A DNA stretch of 60,303 bases, taken from NCBI GenBank assembly GCA_025454525.1, contig JALOOG010000018.1, forward strand, positions 1 through 60,303. Reading direction: 5' to 3'. Position 1 is the stretch's first letter. Every line of letters starts with the position of its first letter. Below the pieces are notes generated by a model. That model was given only the letters and a program-made list of their open reading frames with translations, was not told where the DNA came from and did no database searches. Below, one piece after another: positions 24,848 to 33,857 of this stretch. Position numbers and translations under genes: made by a program. This stretch comes from Anaerolineae bacterium (GTDB lineage: Bacteria; Chloroflexota; Anaerolineae; Aggregatilineales; Phototrophicaceae).

Positions 24848-27133
24848 ATGGATGGTCTGCTCACCCTCATTATTATCGGGATATTGTTCGCGCATGTGGT
24901 CTTGGGGATCGTGCTATTCACCCGTGGATCGCGCCATTGGATGTTGTTCGCGTGGATCGGACTTTCCGGTTTGGTCACATTGAGCGCGCTCTTGCCGTCC
25001 GATCTGCTGATCGCGGGCAAGTTTGGCGGTGGTTTCTTCTTGATGTTATGGTTGATCGCGTTGATCGGTTATTTTGGCTTTTTGATGATCCGCGATTTTT
25101 CACAGACTTACTCGAATCCCCGTTTGTTAAATGGTTGGTTGATCGGGGTATCTGTGTGGGCGATTGCGGTGATCATTGGATCGATCGTGAGTCCGACCGT
25201 GCCGTTAGGTCAAATGGGCTGGTTAGCACAAACCTTTAATCAGCCCGTGTTAAGCAGCATCGTCTTGATCATCGGGCTATTTGCCGTCGGTGCGGCCTTA
25301 TTAGGGATCGGGTTTTACCTATTTTACAAGGCCTTGTTACCAGAGTTAGCCAATCGCGCCCTATTTTGGATCTTGACCGCGGCCACCTTGTTAACGAGTG
25401 TGGTCTTGACGGGCAGCGGATCGTCATTTTTGATCGGCATCGGCTTGATCACCCAGCTGATGACCGTGATCAGTGTGATCTATGCCAAGCGCAACTTGCG
25501 AATCTTTGATATTCGTGGCAATTTGTCTCAAACGTTGAGTAGTTTACTCCTAATGATCATCACCGCGATGATCTTATTCGGTGCGTTTTACTCGGTGACG
25601 GGACTCAATTTCCAGACACGGCCACAAGGCCTGTTATGGATCGCGATCTTATCAGTAGGTGCGGCCGCCTTCTATGTGCCGTTGCGCTTGGTGGTCGAAT
25701 TTGTGATGAACCGCCTGTTACGCTTGCCGATCGCAGATGCCGCGCATGTGTCCCGTGAATATAGCCAACAGGTCTCGCAAGCGGTGGAGATGAACTCATT
25801 AGCTCATGCTGCCTCAACCACCTTGAATCGGGCGATGCGCTTACGGCGCTCTGGTTTGATGTTAGTCAACGGCACAGATGACGAAGTGATGGAGCTATTG
25901 ATGGTTCCTGGGGGCAGTTTCGGAGAAGACACCAAAGGCAAGATCCTGTCGATCCCGCTGAAAAGCAAGGCGTATCGTGTGTTGGCACGCGATCATCGAC
26001 CGCTGATGCAATTTGACCTGTTATTTGACCCTAAATTTAACGATCTCACCGCGAATACCCGTGAGTCCTTCATCAAACTCCAGATGAATATTTATGTGCC
26101 GATCGTGATGGATAACATCATGATGGGCGTGTTAGCCTGTGGGCCAAAAATCAATGATGCGGCCTTACAAAAATCGGAGGTTGAACTGCTGATCACCTTA
26201 GCCCAACAAACGGGTTTCGCCTTACGCAATGCTCGCCTTGTGGCCGATCTGCAACACCTCAACGCGAGTATGCGATCGCTGAATCGGGGGCTAGAAGAAG
26301 CCAATAAAGAATTAGCGAAATTGGACTCGGTGAAATCGGACTTTGTGACGATCGCGAGTCATGAATTGCGGACTCCCTTGGCCCAGATTCGCGGTTATAC
26401 CGACATCATCGACGCGGTGAACGAACAGGGCATGTTGGATCAAGAACAAACCAATGTCTTGGTAGGCAATCTCCGCAAAGCCACCGAACGTATGGAAGAA
26501 TTGATCTCCGCGATGTTGGATGTCAGTCAATTAGACGTAAATGCGATGGATTTGCGCTTTACCCAGACTCCCCCCGACACCTTGTTACGCATGGCGATTG
26601 AACCCCTAACCGACGCGATCAAACAGCGCAAATTGACCTTGATCTTACGCGGTGTCAAAGGATTACCTCCGCTTAAGGCCGATCTACAACGGTTAGTCCA
26701 AGCCTTTCGTAATATCATCGTCAACGCGATCAAGTTCACCCCAGACGGCGGCCGGATCGACATTGCGGCCTCGTTACAACCTGCTCAAGCCAAAGACGGC
26801 GTAGATCACATCCTGATCACGATCGCGGACACCGGAGTCGGGATCGCACCGGAACACATTGATCTGATCTTCAAGAAGTTTTATCGCACCTATGATCCGT
26901 CGCTGCATTCCACCGGAACCTATAAATTTTTGGGTGCGGGGCCAGGCTTAGGCTTGACGATCGCTAAAGGCGTGATCGAGGCGCACGCGGGGCGGATCTG
27001 GGCCGAGAGTCCCGGTCATAGTGCCGAGAATTTCCCCGGTACCACCTTTTATGTTTTGTTGCCGATCAATCCACCGACCGAGACGAATCGTAGTTTGACG
27101 TTTGAGACCAACATCAATAAACCGCGTAATTGA
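24848..27133 (+). CDS. Membrane sensor histidine kinase with GAF domain
   Basis: A 761-residue kinase. About nine hydrophobic helices fill residues 1-290, followed by a GAF-like domain (~320-470: LAHAASTTLNRAMRLRRSGLML, VPIVMDNIMMGVLACG), a short coiled coil and the kinase core. H-box SHELRTPL has phospho-acceptor H505. The N-box (IIVNAIKFTPDGG), G1 (ADTGVGI), F-box (FKKFYR) and G2 (GPGLGLTIAKG) are all intact, unlike the degenerate kinase at 17234. The polytopic N-terminus suggests sensing of a membrane-embedded signal or the membrane itself. No response regulator lies next to it, so its partner is unlinked. A clear terminator follows. Confidence 0.93.
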   Translation: MDGLLTLIIIGILFAHVVLGIVLFTRGSRHWMLFAWIGLSGLVTLSALLPSDLLIAGKFGGGFFLMLWLIALIGYFGFLMIRDFSQTYSNPRLLNGWLIGVSVWAIAVIIGSIVSPTVPLGQMGWLAQTFNQPVLSSIVLIIGLFAVGAALLGIGFYLFYKALLPELANRALFWILTAATLLTSVVLTGSGSSFLIGIGLITQLMTVISVIYAKRNLRIFDIRGNLSQTLSSLLLMIITAMILFGAFYSVTGLNFQTRPQGLLWIAILSVGAAAFYVPLRLVVEFVMNRLLRLPIADAAHVSREYSQQVSQAVEMNSLAHAASTTLNRAMRLRRSGLMLVNGTDDEVMELLMVPGGSFGEDTKGKILSIPLKSKAYRVLARDHRPLMQFDLLFDPKFNDLTANTRESFIKLQMNIYVPIVMDNIMMGVLACGPKINDAALQKSEVELLITLAQQTGFALRNARLVADLQHLNASMRSLNRGLEEANKELAKLDSVKSDFVTIASHELRTPLAQIRGYTDIIDAVNEQGMLDQEQTNVLVGNLRKATERMEELISAMLDVSQLDVNAMDLRFTQTPPDTLLRMAIEPLTDAIKQRKLTLILRGVKGLPPLKADLQRLVQAFRNIIVNAIKFTPDGGRIDIAASLQPAQAKDGVDHILITIADTGVGIAPEHIDLIFKKFYRTYDPSLHSTGTYKFLGAGPGLGLTIAKGVIEAHAGRIWAESPGHSAENFPGTTFYVLLPINPPTETNRSLTFETNINKPRN

Positions 27134-27151
27134 AATTGAAATTGAAATTGA
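27128..27151 (+). repeat. AATTGA hexanucleotide repeat, four copies
   Basis: Four perfect copies of AATTGA in tandem covering the last codons and stop of the sensor kinase gene. Slippage by one unit changes length by two codons but the TGA stop lies in the first copy, so the protein end is unaffected. Confidence 0.9.
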
Positions 27152-27159
27152 ACCTGAGA

Positions 27160-27184
27160 ACGGGGTGTTTAAGGCCCCGTTTTT
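27160..27184 (+). terminator. Rho-independent terminator of sensor kinase gene
   Basis: Stem ACGGGG (27160-27165) / CCCCGT (27175-27180), 9-nt loop, then five T in all. It sits between the kinase stop and the convergent sigma factor stop. Confidence 0.8.
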
Positions 27185-27192
27185 GGATAAGC

Positions 27193-27858
27193 TTAGCGGA
27201 TCAACACCGGAATCGGGGCATATTGCGGTTGTAGGGCAGAGACACGCATCGGCTGCCCCAACATCACCACTAGCGCGCCAGTAGTGATGATCAACAGGAT
27301 TAGCATCGAAAAATCGAACACCAGACCGCGTAAATGTTGGCGGGCATATTGCAGACGTTTTTTGACGGTGGTCACGGGAAGCGAGAGCGACTCGGCAATT
27401 TCATTCAGCGATTGGCTTTGCAGGTAGAAGCGCTCTGTTACGACGCGCTCATGTTCCGGCAAGCGGTTGATCGCCTCATTGAGGCGGCGTTGTAATTCGC
27501 GCTCCTCAAACCATTGTTCCGGTAAATCGGCTTCGATCGGGATCTCTAAGGTCATACCGTCTAACGATTCGCTGACTTGGGCCTGATGTCGCAACAAGCG
27601 TAACGCATGAGTCCGCACAATGGCTCGCAACCAACCGGGGAAAGCACTCGGATCGCGCAAGTGATCCAACTGTTTAAACACGGTGACAAAGCTCTCTTGT
27701 ACTGCGTCTTCGGCCAAGGGCGCATCGCGAATGATCCCGAACGCATGACGGTAGGCCAATTGTTGAAAGCGATGGATCAACTGATTAAAGGCTTGCGAAC
27801 GTTGTTGAGGGTTCTCGTGTTGTTGTGCTTCAGTGACTAATTGTGAATAATCGTCCAT
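27193..27858 (-). CDS. ECF sigma factor with C-terminal membrane helix
   Basis: A 221-residue protein. Sigma region 2 lies at ~25-92 (FQQLAYRHAFGIIRDAPLAEDAVQESF, FPGWLRAIVRTHALRLLR) and region 4 at ~122-178 (LPEHERVVTERFYLQSQSLNEIAESL, VTTVKKRLQYARQ). Unusually the chain then continues through a hydrophobic helix (183-200) into a ~20-residue Pro-rich tail, so the factor appears to be tethered to the membrane. No separate anti-sigma gene is adjacent; the tail may replace it, for example by proteolytic release. ATG at 27858 is chosen; a longer in-frame start at 27981 would overlap the divergent thioesterase gene. No strong SD is visible. Confidence 0.88.
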   Translation of the reverse strand: MDDYSQLVTEAQQHENPQQRSQAFNQLIHRFQQLAYRHAFGIIRDAPLAEDAVQESFVTVFKQLDHLRDPSAFPGWLRAIVRTHALRLLRHQAQVSESLDGMTLEIPIEADLPEQWFEERELQRRLNEAINRLPEHERVVTERFYLQSQSLNEIAESLSLPVTTVKKRLQYARQHLRGLVFDFSMLILLIITTGALVVMLGQPMRVSALQPQYAPIPVLIR

Positions 27859-27951
27859 AGCAAATCCGGTGATTGTAATCCACTTTATTATAGATGAAAA
27901 CCGATGCGATCGCTTCTGTTTGATACTATTTTGCAACATGGAGGAGACAAG

Positions 27952-28452
27952 ATGAAACCCCCAACTCTTTCGATCGGACAAATAACAACTTCATTAGAGC
28001 GCCTATATGTGCAGACGATCCCAGACACCTACCGCGATGAGAACAATCACATGAATATCCGATGGTATCTGGCGATCTTTGACGAAGCCGCCTATCCACT
28101 CTTTGATCAATTTGGTTTAGCGCCGGCCGCGATGCACACCGTCGGCGCAGGCACGTTCGACCTTGAACATCACTTACATTATCTGAATGAGGTGGGCATC
28201 GGCGATACGATCGCGGTCTATCATCGGGTGGTGGGACGATCGTCCAAGCGCGTTCATTACCTCTCGTTTATGGTCAATGAGACGCGCGGAAATTTAGCGG
28301 CGATCTGGGAAGTGGTCAATTCGTATATCGATCTCACGGTGCGAAAGACGGCCCCCTATCCGCCCGATGTGGTCGCCAAGATCGATGCGATTCTCGCCCA
28401 ACACACGGCCTTAGATTGGGACGCGCCGATCTGCGGGGTGATGCGCGCTTAA
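27952..28452 (+). CDS. Hotdog-fold thioesterase
   Basis: A 166-residue protein of the 4HBT/acyl-CoA thioesterase type. Near the N-terminus, YRDENNHMNIRWYLAIFDEA (residues ~26-45) matches the active-site block in which Asp/Asn-x-x-x-HMN-x-x-Y starts the hotdog helix, and later FDLEHHLHYLNEVGIGDTI gives the second strand with a catalytic acidic residue. It resembles the betainyl-CoA or carnitine-linked thioesterase group, which is of interest because a Rieske oxygenase of the quaternary-amine type lies 8 kb away, but that link is only inference. The strong RBS GGAGG is 9 bases upstream of ATG. Divergent from the anchored sigma gene. Confidence 0.85.
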   Translation: MKPPTLSIGQITTSLERLYVQTIPDTYRDENNHMNIRWYLAIFDEAAYPLFDQFGLAPAAMHTVGAGTFDLEHHLHYLNEVGIGDTIAVYHRVVGRSSKRVHYLSFMVNETRGNLAAIWEVVNSYIDLTVRKTAPYPPDVVAKIDAILAQHTALDWDAPICGVMRA

Positions 28453-28459
28453 TTTAGAA

Positions 28460-28484
28460 ACGGGCAGTCTTAACATCTGCCCGT
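28460..28484. terminator. Hairpin between convergent genes
   Basis: Perfect 8-bp stem ACGGGCAG (28460-28467) / CTGCCCGT (28477-28484) with a 9-nt loop, lying between the thioesterase stop and the SH3-like protein stop. No T tract. Confidence 0.6.
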
Positions 28485-28495
28485 AACATCATTCC

Positions 28496-29128
28496 CTAGG
28501 GCAAGGGTAACTCTCGTAAAACATAACGACAATTGGGTAACATATCGACATAAGTTTGGGGAATCCAACCTATCGATTCAACCTCACTAGTAGAGTAAAC
28601 TTGATACCAATTCATATAAAAGCCTAAGACTCCCAACGTTTGACCTTGCACCAACTCAATACCCTCTTTAGGGGGATAATTTGAACCTGGTCCAAGGGAC
28701 AAGAAACCACGGACAATTCGCACTGTGGCTGGACAACTCCCATCAAGAATCGCCAAAGTTGGCGTAGGGGTGACGGAAGGCGTAAACGTAAAAGAGGGGT
28801 AAGGGGTTGGGGTTGTAAAAACCGTGGCTGTTTCGGTTAATGTTATGCTGGGAGTCAGTGTAAGGGTCTCAGTGAAGGTTGCACTGGCTTGTGGAGTGAG
28901 CAAGGTTGCTGTAAGCGTAAGATTCACCTGTTCCGTTTGTGTTGATGCAACAGCAGTAATAGACATAGTTAATTGATTTATATTTGAGTGATTTGTTATT
29001 GTAAGCCCAAAAAGAATGACCACAATCACATAAAGAAAAATAATTGCGCCATTAATGATCTTTTTATGATTTTGAATCGCTAAAAGCTCCCTTTTTTCTT
29101 TAGAAACCGGTTGTTGATTGTCACTCAT
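28496..29128 (-). CDS. Membrane-anchored SH3-like domain protein (operon gene 3)
   Basis: A 210-residue protein: cytoplasmic head, one transmembrane helix (~25-47), a Thr/Pro/Ser-rich spacer (~60-135, TLTLTPSITLTETATVF...TPTPYPSFTFTPSVTPTP), then a bacterial SH3b-like domain (VRIVRGFLSLGPGSNYP, VLGFYMNWYQVYSTSEVESIGWIPQTYVDML). SH3b domains bind cell-wall peptides or other surface partners. ATG at 29128 is preferred over a longer frame. It is the last of three minus-strand genes with similar anchoring. It has fewer GATC sites than flanking housekeeping genes. Confidence 0.75.
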   Translation of the reverse strand: MSDNQQPVSKEKRELLAIQNHKKIINGAIIFLYVIVVILFGLTITNHSNINQLTMSITAVASTQTEQVNLTLTATLLTPQASATFTETLTLTPSITLTETATVFTTPTPYPSFTFTPSVTPTPTLAILDGSCPATVRIVRGFLSLGPGSNYPPKEGIELVQGQTLGVLGFYMNWYQVYSTSEVESIGWIPQTYVDMLPNCRYVLRELPLP

Positions 29129-29215
29129 GGTTAATCTCACTGTGTTGGTTTTCAATAGAGTATAACGGAATCTAAAAAAGTGGTAAGGGGGCAAATGGCC
29201 CCCTTTTCCTATCAC

Positions 29216-31516
29216 CTACCTGATCGTGATTCCCAAGGTATTAGGCTGGAGATTGGTAAAACCTTTGCTCGCAAGATCCAAAGAATAACTCAAAGTGTAC
29301 GTGCTTGGTGTAAGTAAAACCTGACTACTATTCATCAAATCGAAATTGAATTCAATCGTCCCTACTTGAGTCGATTGTGAAAATTGATATGGCACTATAT
29401 ACCGCCCTACCTGATGACCATTGGCATCTGTTACTACAATTACCAAGGGAATGTTATTGCTCGAAACCCAATTAGCATCATCCAGATCTAGAACTACAAA
29501 TTTAATCGGCATTCCCGTCGGGCTATTAAACGGAAATGCTGTAGGTTGCCCTAAAATGGGTGTAACGATATTGGCAACATCCCGAACCATGAGCGTACAT
29601 TGAGTCGTGACAGATAAATTTAGCAGATTGCCATTCGGAAAACTTGGATTAATGGCAAAATTGACCGAGCCACTCGTCATGTTGTTCGTTTCATTATAAC
29701 TATAATTCCAGCCTTGGGCGGATACCAGCGACACCAAGGATGTTTGTGGGACACCATTTCTTGTAAAGTTCCAGTTCAAATTGATCTGGCTCTGCAAGGG
29801 CGTTAAATTGGTTGGAGATCCAGCAATGTTCAATCCTATCGAGATGTTCCATGAGTCACCAGGATAAAAAGAACCATTTCTAGCTGGTGTCGGGCAGTTC
29901 AAACCCGTGTAATTGAGCTGGGTTAGGCTCAGCGGTGCAGTGACATTCGGAAGTGCGATCTGAATGCCATCAGCAGCCATTAATTGAAAATTCAATTGTG
30001 TGAGATCATGATACAAGGGATAAAACAACGTCTCATACCAAGAGGCGGTAGGATCAAGCCTTAATATTTCCGACTGACATTGGTTAGAGGCACTAGTACG
30101 ACAAGCGGCCATTGAAATACTAAAATTTGCCGCGCTAGGAACAGTCGGTATTGGGGTAAATTTGACAATGGCCTTAATTTCTTCATATTGATAGAAATTT
30201 GTCACCGATTGCCAAACTCCTAGATTTTGAGCGTTATAAGTGGCATGAGGCATTAAAAACACATCCGCTTTCACCGCTTCTAGCGCCACATACACTCCCC
30301 CATAACTTGAGGTGCTGACATTATTCACATTCGGCGAATTGATCGCGCCGATGATGACCCGATAAGGCTCAGGCAGATCAAAATCTCGTTTAAAAAATGC
30401 GAATGAGGTTGGAGTCATTAGAAAACGTTCATTGGCCTTTTCAACCGGATGGATCAACAGATCCATGCTGCTAAACACTGACAATTGTTTTAGCAAAAGT
30501 GGAAACTGATAGGAATTATCGAAAGTATCAAGCCTACTATCCGAATTAAAGGCTAAATATTGGATATTAGTCGGTAGGTAAGGAGAAGCATCGACGATGC
30601 GATCGATCAGGTGAGTCAATACCGGACTCAAACGCTCATCAAAACCACGTTGCGTTGGCGGTTGAAAATGGAGTTGATGATCCCGATATTGAACAATTTG
30701 TAGCCAAGAGTCCTGAAAATAGGTCGAATAGACATCCCCCGCGACCAATAGGTAACGTTGAACATCTACCCCTTGTAGATCCCCGGCCACACCCTCTAAA
30801 TGTCTATGGATTGCTGACAAATCCCAACTAACATTGCTACAAGGGCTAAACTCACCACAGGCCAATCCATCCGAGATATAGATCAGGTTATCGTAATGGG
30901 GATTACCGGTAAGATGATCATTTAACAGTGTCAGTGCCGCTTGCGTGGCGCGTTGATAATTTGCGCCTTGTGTATTACAGAATAAAATATTACAACTAGA
31001 TTCCACTTCCTGTACGATGTTTGGAATATTTTGAGCAAGATCCAGATCGCGTAACGAGATCCAAGGGACATCACGTCGACCGTTTTGTAGATCGAACGTC
31101 AAGGTGGTTGGTTGCTCATTAAAGTAGATCACCCCAAAGCTCAATCCGATGTTAGCCCCTTCTTGATTAAAGAAGCTTTGAAGATCCGCTAAATATTGGA
31201 TATTTCGGGCTAATGCACTACTACGAAACATGGGGTCAGGATCTATCTTGTCCGTATCCATGTTAACAGATTGCGAAACCATAAAAACAAACCGAATTTC
31301 ATTGACTCGATCTACGGAATTAATGGGGGGGGCGATCGGTTGATTGACCTCTGGCGCTATCATGCTAGGGGTTTGCGTGTTCGTTTGCAAAGAGAAAAAA
31401 ATGAGTAATAATAAGCTTAACGTCACTGTAATGCTAATAATCATACGGACGTTAAACATCCCAGACACTTTTGCGGTTTCAGTGGTGATTTTTGGCTTTA
31501 AAACTTCTTGAGTCAT
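29216..31516 (-). CDS. Large membrane-anchored vWA-like protein (operon gene 2)
   Basis: A 766-residue protein: N-terminal tail, one transmembrane helix (~25-43), then an extracytoplasmic part. Residues ~74-300 look like a von Willebrand A fold: beta strand IRFVFMVSQSVNMD, then ...ATQAALTLLNDHLTG..NLIYISDGL (~205-235). The MIDAS DxSxS is altered: the Asp position is M79, with S81 and S83 retained, so metal binding may be lost. The middle and C-terminal parts are beta-rich with Ig-like character (LNLSVTTQCTLMV, VVTDANGHQVGRYIVPY). Its first codons begin 4 bases after the upstream SH3-like gene, indicating an operon. Function unknown; an adhesion or surface-assembly role is inferred from the fold. 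Confidence 0.72.
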   Translation of the reverse strand: MTQEVLKPKITTETAKVSGMFNVRMIISITVTLSLLLLIFFSLQTNTQTPSMIAPEVNQPIAPPINSVDRVNEIRFVFMVSQSVNMDTDKIDPDPMFRSSALARNIQYLADLQSFFNQEGANIGLSFGVIYFNEQPTTLTFDLQNGRRDVPWISLRDLDLAQNIPNIVQEVESSCNILFCNTQGANYQRATQAALTLLNDHLTGNPHYDNLIYISDGLACGEFSPCSNVSWDLSAIHRHLEGVAGDLQGVDVQRYLLVAGDVYSTYFQDSWLQIVQYRDHQLHFQPPTQRGFDERLSPVLTHLIDRIVDASPYLPTNIQYLAFNSDSRLDTFDNSYQFPLLLKQLSVFSSMDLLIHPVEKANERFLMTPTSFAFFKRDFDLPEPYRVIIGAINSPNVNNVSTSSYGGVYVALEAVKADVFLMPHATYNAQNLGVWQSVTNFYQYEEIKAIVKFTPIPTVPSAANFSISMAACRTSASNQCQSEILRLDPTASWYETLFYPLYHDLTQLNFQLMAADGIQIALPNVTAPLSLTQLNYTGLNCPTPARNGSFYPGDSWNISIGLNIAGSPTNLTPLQSQINLNWNFTRNGVPQTSLVSLVSAQGWNYSYNETNNMTSGSVNFAINPSFPNGNLLNLSVTTQCTLMVRDVANIVTPILGQPTAFPFNSPTGMPIKFVVLDLDDANWVSSNNIPLVIVVTDANGHQVGRYIVPYQFSQSTQVGTIEFNFDLMNSSQVLLTPSTYTLSYSLDLASKGFTNLQPNTLGITIR

Positions 31517-31520
31517 CTGT

Positions 31521-32249
31521 TTAATTCTCCGGTGTGTTTAGATTTGAAGGTGAAATCGGGATTGGCATACCGTCTTTACAAACAGTGGGTGTAGACACGA
31601 ATGTCTCACTGATCCAGCCTTGGAATCCGTTAACAGCTATCCACAACCAATTTCTATCAGGTGATATATAAATGACCTGTAAGGGAGTGGCATTCACTAA
31701 GATTAGTTCTGATGGAAGTAAGACTCTGACTCCTTGTTCATTATACAAGTAATCTAATTGTGTGATGATGAGATAAACGCTACACCGCGGAGTTGGGGTA
31801 GGCGTGGGGGTAATTGTCGGGGTAGAAGTCGCCGTTGGTATGGTTGCGGTTGCGCTTGGCGTTAAGGTATGAGTTAAGGTTGCGCTCGGCGTGACGGTTG
31901 GTAAATGAGTAGCTGATGGTATAGAGGTTGCAGTTTCAACAGGTGTTGGAGTAGGCGGACAACACGGTGGTGTTGAACTAGAGTTTAGGGTAAATCCTAA
32001 CACTACAACCAGAGTAACAACGCTTATGACACGTTCACGTAAGGTATCAATCTCGCCAAAGGCCGCGGCGACTGCTATTATTAAACAAAGCGGTATAAAA
32101 ATAGCATTCGCAACTCTAAAACGAGTATCCTCGTCGGGTAAACTAAATAAATAATATAATATTACAATAATTACACCACATGCCGCGATAAATAACACCA
32201 CGTCCAATGTGTTTTTAAACAGATTTTGTCGAATGGATGCGATAGTCAT
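31521..32249 (-). CDS. Membrane protein with SH3-like C-terminus (operon gene 1)
   Basis: A 242-residue protein with three N-terminal hydrophobic helices (~15-37, ~45-65, ~70-90), a CCPP motif, a Thr/Pro-rich spacer (~92-155), and a C-terminal SH3-like segment ([44 protein letters not shown]). It resembles the third gene of the operon in layout. It is the first of the three genes; no strong SD is visible at the ATG. Function unknown. Confidence 0.7.
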   Translation of the reverse strand: MTIASIRQNLFKNTLDVVLFIAACGVIIVILYYLFSLPDEDTRFRVANAIFIPLCLIIAVAAAFGEIDTLRERVISVVTLVVVLGFTLNSSSTPPCCPPTPTPVETATSIPSATHLPTVTPSATLTHTLTPSATATIPTATSTPTITPTPTPTPRCSVYLIITQLDYLYNEQGVRVLLPSELILVNATPLQVIYISPDRNWLWIAVNGFQGWISETFVSTPTVCKDGMPIPISPSNLNTPEN

Positions 32250-32436
32250 AATGTAATTCCGTCTGAACTGTGATGAAGTTAATGGCTGCCTAGCTGTTAA
32301 ATATACAGTAAAAGTTCAAAATAACCAATTAAGGTTTTGTGTTTTGACCTTAATGTTCTTGGGAATTTGGGAATTCAGAACATCTGTTTAATAAAGATGA
32401 TCTTTCAGAAATGATAACGTTATTTTGCCCGTGTGT

Positions 32437-32442
32437 TATAAT
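32437..32442 (+). promoter_or_regulatory. Extended -10 promoter element for the deformylase-like gene
   Basis: TATAAT preceded by TG one base earlier (TGTTATAAT), the extended -10 form. The predicted transcript would begin about 32449, leaving a ~24-base leader with an AGAGGA RBS before the ATG at 32473. It also excludes an in-frame ATG upstream at 32425. Confidence 0.7.
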
Positions 32443-32472
32443 CCGATGCAAAACAAGAGGACACACCCTATC

Positions 32473-33051
32473 ATGAATTTGATCGAAACCCGTTGGACGA
32501 CCTTAGCCACGCTTCCCCCAGAATTGCGTTGGTTTGGCGATCCCGTCTTACGCGCACCCGCGCTCCCACTCACCGATCCCCACGAGATCCAAGCCTTATC
32601 CGCCGATCTAGCCCGCGTTTTAGGCACAATCCGCGCTCAAACTGGACTCGGACGCGCCATTGCTGCCCCCCAAATCGGTGTTTTACGGCGCATGTTTGTC
32701 GCTTATGATCTTGATACCGATCGCTATTTGACCTATGTGAACCCCGTGATCACTGCCAAGAGTGCCGAACATGGCCGTTATCAAGAGATGTGCTTAAGCG
32801 GGATGCCCTTGGCCGCCACCGTGATCCGACCCTGGGAGATCGAAATGGACTATCTTGACCTAAACGGCACATCGCACCGCGAAACACTTGACCCGATGCG
32901 CTCACGCATCGCACAACATGAGATCGATCATCTAGACGGTATCCTGTTCACCGATCGCGCCGATCCTAAAACGATCGGGTTTGAATTTGATTGGGCCACG
33001 TTGCGTCAACGTAACGTCTTAAGCAAAGTAGAGGATTCCGCATGGACATGA
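32473..33051 (+). CDS. Peptide deformylase-like protein
   Basis: A 192-residue metalloenzyme of the peptide deformylase fold, which removes formyl groups from new proteins. Motif 1 is AAPQIG (64-69); motif 2 reads EMCLS with metal ligand C107, where typical enzymes have EGCLS; motif 3 is HEIDHLDG with H149, E150 and H153. All three metal ligands and the catalytic Glu are present, so activity is plausible, though the Gly-to-Met change at the oxyanion position marks it as a divergent member. It may be a second, specialised deformylase. The rRNA methylase gene overlaps its 3' end by 10 bases, so the two are translated together. Confidence 0.85.
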   Translation: MNLIETRWTTLATLPPELRWFGDPVLRAPALPLTDPHEIQALSADLARVLGTIRAQTGLGRAIAAPQIGVLRRMFVAYDLDTDRYLTYVNPVITAKSAEHGRYQEMCLSGMPLAATVIRPWEIEMDYLDLNGTSHRETLDPMRSRIAQHEIDHLDGILFTDRADPKTIGFEFDWATLRQRNVLSKVEDSAWT

Positions 33052-33800
33052 TCACCAGCTTACAAAATCCGCGTGTTAAACTGATGAATGGGTTACAAAC
33101 CCGGCCCCGTACCCGTCGCAAAGAGCGCAAAATGGTTTTAGAAGGGGTACGCTTGCTCAGGGATGCGATCGAACGCGGCAGTAAACCTGAATTTGTGTTT
33201 TATGACCCGAAAACGGTGGATTATGAGTTCCTAGCGGACTTACAAGGCCACAATTTTGAGGTGCTTCCCGTGACACCGGAAGTCATGCAACACGTTAGCG
33301 ACACCCAAACGCCGCAAGGTGTGATCGGCGTATTCCCAATCCCCACGCCCTATATCCCACGCCAACCGCGGAGTGTTTTGATCCTCGATAATGTGCGTGA
33401 ACCCGGCAATGTCGGCGGCATGTTACGTACCGCGGCCGCCGCCGGTACCGAGTTGGTGATCCTCTCGCCCGGATGTGCTGATCCGTATAACAATAAGGTG
33501 TTACGCAGTGGCATGGGCGCGCATTTTCGGATTCCCGTCGTTGAAGCCGGTTGGGAGGAGATCAACGGGTATTGTGAGCCGCTCAAAGTTTACTTGGCCG
33601 CGGGCAATGGCGAGATCAGTTATGATCAAGTCAATTGGCGTGAACGATGGGCCTTGGTGATCGGCAGCGAGGCGCACGGGGTGAGCGAGTCGATCTCCGG
33701 CACGCGGATTCGGATTCCGATGGCCGCCGCCACCGAATCCTTGAATGCGACCATCGCCGCCGCCGTGATCTTATTCGAGGCCCAACGTCAACTCCGTTAA
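33042..33800 (+). CDS. SpoU/TrmH-type RNA 2'-O-methyltransferase
   Basis: A 252-residue SPOUT-class methyltransferase. An N-terminal substrate-binding segment (~1-95, TSLQNPRVKLMNGL, KMVLEGVRLL) precedes the knot domain with motif 1 LDNVREPGNVGGMLRTA (~114-130), motif 2 LVIGSEAHGVS (~201-211) and motif 3 RIPMAAATESLNATIAAAV (~220-240). It methylates a ribose in rRNA or tRNA; the exact site is not readable. ATG at 33042 has AGAGGA 6 bases upstream inside the deformylase gene. The two-gene translation-related operon is sensible in function. Confidence 0.94.
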   Translation: MDMITSLQNPRVKLMNGLQTRPRTRRKERKMVLEGVRLLRDAIERGSKPEFVFYDPKTVDYEFLADLQGHNFEVLPVTPEVMQHVSDTQTPQGVIGVFPIPTPYIPRQPRSVLILDNVREPGNVGGMLRTAAAAGTELVILSPGCADPYNNKVLRSGMGAHFRIPVVEAGWEEINGYCEPLKVYLAAGNGEISYDQVNWRERWALVIGSEAHGVSESISGTRIRIPMAAATESLNATIAAAVILFEAQRQLR

Positions 33801-33857
33801 CAGACCATTTAATGGTATGATCAAGGGTAATCGTAGCATGATTTTACGGAGTCACAA

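Noticed and set aside
24811-25239. A 142-residue frame overlapping the start of the sensor kinase gene
   Set aside because: No RBS, and Trp/Arg/Asp-rich composition typical of a shifted frame of a membrane-helix gene.
27859-27981. N-terminal extension of the anchored sigma factor
   Set aside because: The longer frame would overlap the divergent thioesterase gene's start and RBS, has no RBS of its own, and is not part of the sigma fold.
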